A stretch of DNA of 6,413 bases from an uncultured Ruminococcus sp. (GTDB lineage: Bacteria > Bacillota > Clostridia > Oscillospirales > Ruminococcaceae), in NCBI GenBank assembly GCA_946537565.1, contig CAMNFW010000124.1:1-6413 (forward strand), given 5' to 3'. The notes below the pieces were generated by a model. It had not been told where the DNA came from, did not search any database, and saw only the letters and a program-made list of their open reading frames with translations. How positions within the stretch are numbered: the first letter of the stretch is position 1; each line of letters opens with the position of its first letter. The position numbers and the translations under genes were made by a program. Of the stretch, positions 1-4,708 are shown one piece after another.

Positions 1-1276
1 CGCCGGTCTGAGCAGCCTTGAACTTCTTGCCGTTGGGGATACCGCCGCCGATCTCTTCGATAACTTCACGGAGAGTTGTTCCCATAGGAACCTCAACGAG
101 ACCGGTGTTTTTGATCTTGCCGCCGAGAGCGAATACCTTAGTACCCTTTGACTTTTCGGTACCCATTGAAGCGAACCATTCTGCGCCGTTGAGAATGATC
201 TGCGGGATATTAGCATAGGTCTCAACATTGTTGAGGACAGTAGGTCTCTGGAAGAGTCCTTTTTCAGCAGGGAAAGGAGGACGGGGTCTGGGCTCGCCTC
301 TGTTGCCTTCGATAGAAGTCATAAGAGCAGTTTCTTCACCGCATACGAAAGCGCCTGCGCCGAGACGGAGGTCGATATCGAAGCTGAAATCTGTACCGAA
401 GATATTCTTTCCGAGCATACCAGCTTCACGAGCCTGCTTGATAGCGATATTCAGACGCTCAACAGCGATAGGATATTCAGCACGAACATAGATATAACCC
501 TGACAGGCACCGATAGCATAACCTGCGATAGTCATAGCTTCAAGTACAACATGAGGATCGCCTTCGAGAACTGAACGGTCCATGAAAGCACCCGGGTCGC
601 CCTCGTCAGCGTTGCAGCATACATACTTAATTTCAGCATCCGGAACGATAGTGCGGGCAAGTCTCCACTTAAGACCGGTGGGGAATCCGCCGCCGCCTCT
701 TCCACGGAGACCGGAATCGAGGATAGTCTGGATAACATCCTCAGGCTTCATTTCGGTGAGGACCTTGCCGAGGGCACGGTAACCGTCACGGCCTATGTAT
801 TCATTTATATTCTCAGGATTGATAACACCGCAGTTTCTGAGAGCAACACGGTGCTGTTTCTTATAGAAAGCTGTATCGTCGAGGGACTTGATATCGTCGC
901 CTTCAACGGTTTCTTCGTAGAGGAATTCCTTAACAGGGTTTCCGCCGATGAGGTGTTCATCAACGATCCTGGAGATCTCATCAACCTTTACACGGGAATA
1001 GAAAGAGCCTTCGGGATATACGATCATGATAGGACCACGCTCGCAGAGACCGAAGCAGCCTGTTTTAACGATCTGAACCTTATCAGTCAGACCTTTTTCA
1101 GCGAATTCCTGCTCAAGCTTTTCGATGATCTTAGGTGAACCGGAAGAGGTACAGCCTGTACCGCCGCAGACGAGAACGTGTCTCTCGTATTTTGAAGAAG
1201 CGTTGCCATGGGTTCTGAGAGCAACTTCGCCCTCGAATGCTTCTCTGACAACCTTGAGTTCTTCAAGAGTTTTCAT
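1..1276 (-). CDS. hydB: NuoF-like flavoprotein subunit of a bifurcating [FeFe] hydrogenase (HydB/HndC type), C-terminus cut by window edge
   Basis: The 425 codons seen give a NuoF-type subunit that binds FMN and NAD(H) in the cytoplasm. Residues 34-110 are a thioredoxin-like [2Fe-2S] domain with ligands C37, C42, C74 and C78. It is followed by the FMN/NADH domain: the Gly-rich GRGGGGFPTG loop at 192-201, NADEGDPGAF at 222-231, and GAGAFVCGEET at 306-316. An N-terminal [2Fe-2S] domain fused to NuoF is typical of HydB of electron-bifurcating hydrogenases and HndC of NADP-reducing ones; complex I NuoF usually lacks it. The missing C-terminus should carry the SLBB and [4Fe-4S] parts and probably two ferredoxin-type clusters, since family members are near 600 residues. 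The start is fixed by AGGAGG at 1284-1289, 7 nt upstream. It lies 31 nt after hydC, in one operon. Ile is mostly ATC, a sign of high expression. A formate dehydrogenase-linked NuoF is a less likely alternative. Confidence 0.93.
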   Translation of the reverse strand, partial: MKTLEELKVVREAFEGEVALRTHGNASSKYERHVLVCGGTGCTSSGSPKIIEKLEQEFAEKGLTDKVQIVKTGCFGLCERGPIMIVYPEGSFYSRVKVDEISRIVDEHLIGGNPVKEFLYEETVEGDDIKSLDDTAFYKKQHRVALRNCGVINPENINEYIGRDGYRALGKVLTEMKPEDVIQTILDSGLRGRGGGGFPTGLKWRLARTIVPDAEIKYVCCNADEGDPGAFMDRSVLEGDPHVVLEAMTIAGYAIGACQGYIYVRAEYPIAVERLNIAIKQAREAGMLGKNIFGTDFSFDIDLRLGAGAFVCGEETALMTSIEGNRGEPRPRPPFPAEKGLFQRPTVLNNVETYANIPQIILNGAEWFASMGTEKSKGTKVFALGGKIKNTGLVEVPMGTTLREVIEEIGGGIPNGKKFKAAQTG

Positions 1277-1307
1277 ATGTTTACCTCCTAAAAAATGGTG
1301 TAGTGGA

Positions 1308-1802
1308 TTAAGCGGAATATTTTGCGAGAATCTTCTCTACATCGTCAACAGTGAGACGGCCGTAAACGTCTTCATTGACAGTAAGAACGGGAGCAAGACC
1401 GCAGGCGCCGATACAGCGGCAGGCTTCGAGGGAGAATTTTCCGTCGGGAGTACACTGACCGCCGGCAATGCCGAGCTTTTCCTGAAGCTTGTCATAGATG
1501 TCGCCTGAGCCTTTAACATAGCAGGCAGTACCGAGACAGACTGAGATAGTATATTCGCCCTTGGGGAAGAGAGAGAACTGGGCATAGAAAGTAACAACGC
1601 CATAGATCTTCTCCATAGGGATACCGGTCTGATCGGAAATAATTTTCTGCACCTCAATTGGGAGGTAGCCGTAGATTTCCTGAGCTTTCTGCAGGATCGG
1701 CATAAGAGCGCCCTGGGTATCCTTTTTCTCAGCGATAACCTTAAGAAGCTGAGCTTCCTGTTCGGGAGTGCCCTTAAAAGGTACTGTTGTAGCTGAATTC
1801 AT
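1308..1802 (-). CDS. hydC: NuoE-like [2Fe-2S] subunit of a bifurcating [FeFe] hydrogenase (HydC/HndA type)
   Basis: A complete 164-residue protein of the NuoE / 24-kDa family, of normal length. An N-terminal helical bundle (about 15-75, with the family-typical GYLPIEVQ and IYGVVTFYAQF stretches) leads into a thioredoxin-like domain. That domain binds one [2Fe-2S] cluster through C89 and C94 (CLGTAC) and C130 and C134 (CIGAC), followed by the typical GLAPV. In HydABC enzymes this subunit sits beside the NuoF-like flavoprotein and carries electrons between NADH/FMN and the hydrogenase iron-sulfur chain. It is the first gene of the run, with hydB 31 nt downstream, and hydA is expected beyond the left edge. 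The start is supported by AAGGAGGT (complement of 1811-1818), about 8 nt upstream. No histidine kinase or other gene separates it from hydB, unlike some clostridial hyd operons. The family call is firm; the assignment to hydrogenase rather than formate dehydrogenase is inferred. Confidence 0.92.
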   Translation of the reverse strand: MNSATTVPFKGTPEQEAQLLKVIAEKKDTQGALMPILQKAQEIYGYLPIEVQKIISDQTGIPMEKIYGVVTFYAQFSLFPKGEYTISVCLGTACYVKGSGDIYDKLQEKLGIAGGQCTPDGKFSLEACRCIGACGLAPVLTVNEDVYGRLTVDDVEKILAKYSA

Positions 1803-1859
1803 TTAAATGAACCTCCTTTTATTAAATGTGAAAATAATAACAAAACTCATTAATATAAT

Positions 1860-1885
1860 AAGATATATCATCTTCCACATATCTT
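1860..1885. repeat. Inverted repeat at the predicted hydCB transcription start
   Basis: Perfect 7-bp arms AAGATAT (1860-1866) and ATATCTT (1879-1885) flank 12 nt. The right arm covers the predicted minus-strand start near 1884, so this could be a 5'-terminal mRNA stem-loop or a repressor site next to the promoter. The arms are AT-only except for one G/C each, so chance is possible. Confidence 0.4.
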
Positions 1886-1890
1886 GATTA

Positions 1891-1919
1891 ATTATAACAT
1901 ATATCTGCGAAAATTTCTA
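1891..1919 (-). promoter_or_regulatory. Extended -10 SigA-type promoter of hydCB
   Basis: Read on the minus strand there is TAGAAA (1919-1914, 4 of 6 to the -35 consensus), a 17-nt spacer, and a perfect TATAAT (1896-1891). The -10 is preceded by TGT, which makes it an extended -10 element. Transcription should start near 1884, giving an untranslated leader of about 80 nt before hydC. It is the best promoter-like match upstream of hydC. Confidence 0.7.
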
Positions 1920-1987
1920 TCTCCAAATTAGCCTAATCTTAAATGGTAATCTTGTTAGTTTTGTACAATTACGACTGTTGATAATTG

Positions 1988-2003
1988 GTTAGAGATATCT
2001 AAC
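1988..2003. repeat. Short inverted repeat, possible operator in the divergent region
   Basis: GTTAGA (1988-1993) and TCTAAC (1998-2003) form perfect 6-bp arms around GATA; the core AGATATCT (1993-2000) is itself palindromic. The site lies about 70 nt upstream of the hyd -35 and about 87 nt upstream of the -35 of the membrane protein gene, so it could serve either. No regulator family is recognised. Confidence 0.35.
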
Positions 2004-2089
2004 GTTTACAATTGTCAAGGTTTTTGTTACGGCAAAAACTGACATTTTGCTTTTTATCACGGGAAATATTAATAATTTGTAAATAAGTC

Positions 2090-2118
2090 TTGACAATTAC
2101 TGTTTTTTGTGATATACT
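2090..2118 (+). promoter_or_regulatory. Consensus SigA-type promoter of the membrane protein gene
   Basis: A perfect TTGACA (2090-2095), a 17-nt spacer and TATACT (2113-2118, 5 of 6) form a near-ideal housekeeping promoter. Transcription should start near 2125, about 28 nt before the chosen ATG. The first in-frame TTG falls exactly in the -35, which rules it out as a translation start. Confidence 0.85.
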
Positions 2119-2140
2119 TTTTTTACTATATTTTAATTAT

Positions 2141-2144
2141 GAGG
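2141..2144 (+). promoter_or_regulatory. Ribosome binding site deciding the start at 2153
   Basis: GAGG lies 8 nt before ATG 2153 and downstream of the predicted transcription start. It supports this ATG over the upstream in-frame TTG at 2090, which would give 21 extra residues but would not be transcribed from the visible promoter. Confidence 0.6.
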
Positions 2145-2152
2145 CGACAAAA

Positions 2153-2815
2153 ATGATTGATCTTGAATTTTCACAGAATCTTACTAAGCTGAAAAAATGC
2201 AGAAAAACTTTTGGCATCGTGTTTTACACCTATCTTTTAGCTGGTATAATACTGATCTTAGTAACGATAGTAAGCACCGTTTCTACGTCCTGGGACAGTT
2301 TCTTTTTAGATGTTCTGGAGACTGTGCCGATCTCGAGAGTAATTTTTTTCCTTGTGGCAGATGCACTGATCGTAGCACCACTGGCATTTTATTTTGCATA
2401 CAAAGGCAGTTTAAAGAATCATGATCTTTCCGTTGTATGGGATATAGCGTTGATGGTGGTGAACGGAACTCTGCTTACGGTGCTGAAGGTGCAGGGAGGT
2501 TTCGGAACTTATAAATTGGGATACTATTTATTTATGTTCTATTCGGTGATATGTGTTGTTGTTTCGGTGATGAATCTTAAGGCGAATATCACATATCACT
2601 GGCTGGAAGAACAGGAGGGATTTCCGCATTTTAACGAGCGGTTTCAGGAACAGGAGATCGGCAGGTTTGAGTGGGAGCATAAGAATCCGTATGAACGTCA
2701 GGCTGACCGCCGGAAGAAAACCGAGTCAGATGCTATGAATGATATTGATCTGTCTGATCAGCAGCTGGAGGAAAGTGTTATTGAGCATAAGCCGAGCGAC
2801 ATGGATTCTTTATAA
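2153..2815 (+). CDS. Four-helix membrane protein of unknown function with charged C-terminal tail
   Basis: I do not recognise a named family in this 220-residue protein. After a short basic N-terminus (KLKKCRK at 12-18) come four hydrophobic segments at about 20-42, 60-83, 93-112 and 122-142. A polar tail of about 78 residues (143-220) follows. Its first half is rich in Glu, Phe, Arg and aromatic residues (HWLEEQEGFPHFNERF at 149-164, then EWEHKNPYE), and its end is acidic. Basic residues before helix 1 and the even helix count suggest both ends are cytoplasmic. There is no signal peptide, transporter motif or catalytic signature. Its own consensus promoter and a terminator directly after the stop make it a single-gene unit, divergent from hydCB. 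Ile and Val codons are mixed, unlike the biased hyd genes. The reading frame is secure; the function is open. Confidence 0.85.
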   Translation: MIDLEFSQNLTKLKKCRKTFGIVFYTYLLAGIILILVTIVSTVSTSWDSFFLDVLETVPISRVIFFLVADALIVAPLAFYFAYKGSLKNHDLSVVWDIALMVVNGTLLTVLKVQGGFGTYKLGYYLFMFYSVICVVVSVMNLKANITYHWLEEQEGFPHFNERFQEQEIGRFEWEHKNPYERQADRRKKTESDAMNDIDLSDQQLEESVIEHKPSDMDSL

Positions 2816-2831
2816 TTTATAATATAAACAG

Positions 2832-2864
2832 AGCGGCATCTGATCATGATGCCGCTTAGTTTTT
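2832..2864 (+). terminator. Intrinsic terminator of the membrane protein gene
   Basis: A perfect 9-bp GC-rich stem, AGCGGCATC (2832-2840) with GATGCCGCT (2848-2856), closes a 7-nt loop and is followed by TAG and a T5 run (2860-2864). It begins 16 nt after the stop codon. The T-run is short and offset by three bases, so efficiency may be moderate. Confidence 0.8.
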
Positions 2865-2944
2865 GCCGTAATTCAGCTTGATTTCAACAGTAAAAATAAA
2901 TACAAATTTTCTGAAAGTTCACATTTTAAAATGCTTAAAAAACA

Positions 2945-2973
2945 TTGACAATAATCGAAAATTCTTGTATATT
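2945..2973 (+). promoter_or_regulatory. Consensus SigA-type promoter of the dockerin protein gene
   Basis: A perfect TTGACA (2945-2950), a 17-nt spacer and TATATT (2968-2973, 5 of 6). The predicted start near 2980 leaves a leader of about 115 nt before the dockerin gene. Confidence 0.8.
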
Positions 2974-2979
2974 TATTTT

Positions 2980-3095
2980 AGAACCTGCACCGTTTTAAGC
3001 TTGCTGTCCTGCACTGCGGTGAGTTTTAAAGATGATACGGGCGATCGTTTTGTTTTTTTTATGGCACGTTTAATGTGCCGGAAATGGGAGGGAAC
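2980..3095 (+). other. Long 5' leader of the dockerin protein gene, no recognised riboswitch
   Basis: The predicted leader contains CACCG (2988-2992), which can pair with CGGTG (3017-3021), a T8 run at 3053-3060, and a hairpin GGCAC (3063-3067) with GTGCC (3075-3079). The hairpin ends 7 nt before the GGAGG at 3087-3091 that serves the ATG at 3096. The hairpin could affect ribosome access. I see no match to riboswitch classes I know, including the c-di-GMP-I and -II aptamers. Confidence 0.4.
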
Positions 3096-4466
3096 ATGAA
3101 TAATTTAATTAAAAGACTGACCGCTGCGCTGTTTGCTGCGGTATTGTCGGGAAGCTGTCTTTTCAGCTTGATACCCGTCAGTGCTGAGGAGGAAGCTTCA
3201 ACGGTCTGCAAGATCAATTTCAACTGCTGGAGCGACGACATTTCATTCACTAAAAAGACAGACCCCACAGCTTTTGAAAGCTTTACCACAGACAAAAACT
3301 TCTTCTCTGTACCGGAAGGCACTCTGGTCAGAGAAGGCTATAATTTCCAGGGTTGGACATATGACGGCATTTACGGCTATATAGGCAATGAGTCCTTCGG
3401 TATTCCTGAGGGTGTTACTGAACTGACAATGGAACCGGTCTGGACTACTTCCGGAGATAAGGATTTACACTCTCTTGTCTATGCTCTTGATGAGGACGTT
3501 GAGAGACCCGAAAATCTGAAAGATACAGTGGCTGTGAAGAATTCTTTCGTATCAATTTATCAGTACGCCATATTGACCGACGAAAAGACTACAAGACTCT
3601 GGACAGACGGCACCAATATTTTTAATGGTATATCAGATCATTTCATTATGCCTGACCATGATGTTACTCTCTATCCTGTATGGGTAAAGATAATTAATTT
3701 TATCTACAAAGCCGGTGATGTTGACCGTCTTAACGGGGCTACAGAGTTTATTACACCGCGTAATGAAGGTTCATCATCTGACCTTGCTGCTGCGGACAGA
3801 TTCTCCAGAACCGGCTTCAATCTTGCAGGCTGGCATTGTGAGTATGACGGCAAGGATTATGTACCGCTGGAAATGTTTTATAATATTCCGGGCGAAGATG
3901 TTGTATTTACCGCTATATGGGAGCCGAAAAACTATACGGTTGTATTCAGGCAGAGTACCAAGAATTCCGAGAATATCAAGGTTCCCGGTCTCACTGATTC
4001 AACTATAATCTGTCCGGAAGCAACAATATCAAAACCAGGTTATCACCTTGCCGGCTGGCAGGACGATAAGGGCGATATCTATGCTCCCGGTGATGAGTAT
4101 CTTATCTACGGAAATCTTCCTGGACTTGGAATAAGTCTCTCAGCCGTCTGGGAAGAAGGAGAGCCTTCATCTGACACCACTACAGCAACAACAACTACTA
4201 CCACTACTACTGTTGTTACCGGTGAAGGTGAGATACACCATGGTGATGCAAACCTTGACGGAAAGGTAACAGTTGCAGATGCAGTTGCTATTCTTCAGCA
4301 CGTTGCGCTTCCTGATAAATATGCACTTACCGGAGCTGCCCTTGAAAACGCTGATGTTTTTGATAACGGCGACGGTGTTACAGCAAAGGATGCTCTGATA
4401 ATCCAGCAGGTTGATGCAGGTATTTATAAAGCAGATGAGCTTCCTGTAAGCTATCTCCAGAAATAA
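3096..4466 (+). CDS. Secreted dockerin protein with InlB-type (Listeria-Bacteroides) repeats, probable non-catalytic cellulosome component
   Basis: A 456-residue exported protein. Residues 1-30 are a signal peptide (K6/R7, hydrophobic core, cleavage after VSA30). Residues about 77-353 hold several InlB B-repeat-like units, each with a Gly-aromatic-x-x-x-GW start and a xVW/IW end: REGYNFQGW to PVW (79-116), a diverged unit ending FIMPDHDVTLYPVW (183-196), RTGFNLAGW to AIW (238-275) and KPGYHLAGW to AVW (313-352). A Thr-rich linker (361-375) leads to a type I dockerin (about 383-450). Its two Ca-binding loops start at D384 (DANLDGKVTVAD) and D420 (DVFDNGDGVTAKD). No glycoside hydrolase, esterase or carbohydrate-binding module is visible, so it probably docks on a scaffoldin as a structural, adhesive or substrate-contact part. 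ATG 3096 is chosen for the GGAGG just upstream; the in-frame ATG at 3084 lacks one. It is a single-gene unit. Confidence 0.9.
   Translation: MNNLIKRLTAALFAAVLSGSCLFSLIPVSAEEEASTVCKINFNCWSDDISFTKKTDPTAFESFTTDKNFFSVPEGTLVREGYNFQGWTYDGIYGYIGNESFGIPEGVTELTMEPVWTTSGDKDLHSLVYALDEDVERPENLKDTVAVKNSFVSIYQYAILTDEKTTRLWTDGTNIFNGISDHFIMPDHDVTLYPVWVKIINFIYKAGDVDRLNGATEFITPRNEGSSSDLAAADRFSRTGFNLAGWHCEYDGKDYVPLEMFYNIPGEDVVFTAIWEPKNYTVVFRQSTKNSENIKVPGLTDSTIICPEATISKPGYHLAGWQDDKGDIYAPGDEYLIYGNLPGLGISLSAVWEEGEPSSDTTTATTTTTTTTVVTGEGEIHHGDANLDGKVTVADAVAILQHVALPDKYALTGAALENADVFDNGDGVTAKDALIIQQVDAGIYKADELPVSYLQK
4176..4211 (+). repeat. ACN trinucleotide tract coding a Thr linker
   Basis: Twelve codons encode eleven Thr and one Ala (residues 361-372), using ACC, ACT and ACA. 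Such Thr-rich linkers separate modules in Ruminococcus cellulosomal proteins and are often O-glycosylated. Slippage could change its length between strains. Confidence 0.85.
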
Positions 4467-4542
4467 TCATTCCGCAGCAGGAAATTGATCTTACAGCACT
4501 GGATCAGCCTGTCAGCGTTATTGAGAATAGTATAACTTTATG

Positions 4543-4578
4543 GCTGCTGTCATTTATATAGTGACGGCAGCTTTTTTT
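4543..4578 (+). terminator. Strong intrinsic terminator after the dockerin gene
   Basis: GCTGCTGTCA (4543-4552) pairs with TGACGGCAGC (4562-4571) as a 10-bp stem with one G-U pair, a 9-nt loop and an immediate T7 run (4572-4578). It separates the dockerin gene from the cyclase gene. Confidence 0.9.
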
Positions 4579-4620
4579 CGGCAATAAATCAATTCCGTAA
4601 AATAATTCATAATATAGCCG

Positions 4621-4649
4621 TTGATTTTTGCTTGAGGGAGTGATATAAT
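4621..4649 (+). promoter_or_regulatory. Extended -10 promoter of the cyclase / binding protein operon
   Basis: TTGATT (4621-4626, 4 of 6), a 17-nt spacer and a perfect TATAAT (4644-4649) preceded by TGA, so an extended -10. Transcription should start near 4656, about 53 nt before the cyclase ATG. No clear operator is seen. Confidence 0.8.
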
Positions 4650-4708
4650 AAAAATGTATATATTTATGCAAAAATGACAGGTATTCATATCTTAGAAAAG
4701 GTGATAAA

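Larger units (their letters stand above)
1803..2152. other. Divergent intergenic region between hydC and the membrane protein gene
   Basis: This 350-nt AT-rich stretch holds no convincing gene. From left to right it contains the hydC ribosome site (1811-1818), the leader inverted repeat (1860-1885), the minus-strand hyd promoter (1891-1919), a TTGT/ACAA-type imperfect dyad (1952-1968), a 6-bp-arm inverted repeat (1988-2003), the palindrome ACAATTGT (2008-2015) and the plus-strand promoter (2090-2118). The word ACAATT occurs at 1965, 2008 and 2093. The stretch between 2016 and 2089 shows nothing recognisable. Confidence 0.75.

Noticed and set aside
18..1508. Several plus-strand open frames opposite the hydrogenase genes
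   Set aside because: They are antisense shadows of hydB and hydC, which have full family motifs on the minus strand.
2090..2152. In-frame TTG start giving a 241-residue form of the membrane protein
   Set aside because: The TTG is part of the -35 hexamer TTGACA, the stretch includes the promoter itself, and ATG 2153 has a ribosome site at a normal distance.
3053..3060. T8 run in the dockerin leader as an attenuator terminator
   Set aside because: No stable GC-rich hairpin lies immediately upstream of the T-run.
3001..3095. c-di-GMP riboswitch controlling the dockerin gene, suggested by the nearby cyclase
   Set aside because: The conserved core sequences of the c-di-GMP-I and -II aptamers are not visible in the leader.
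2878..3099. 73-residue open frame on the plus strand
   Set aside because: It spans the dockerin gene promoter and leader, has no ribosome site and its composition is not protein-like.
3144..3158. Possible lipobox at C21 of the dockerin protein
   Set aside because: The residues before C21 (SGS) do not fit the lipobox and a further hydrophobic stretch follows, ending in a good VSA cleavage site at residue 30.
4467..4562. An open +2 frame continuing past the dockerin stop, with a protein-like stretch (PQQEIDLTALDQPVSVIEN), suggesting a frameshifted C-terminus
   Set aside because: The dockerin is already complete with a normal end, the frame runs through the terminator hairpin and there is no slippery sequence or independent start.
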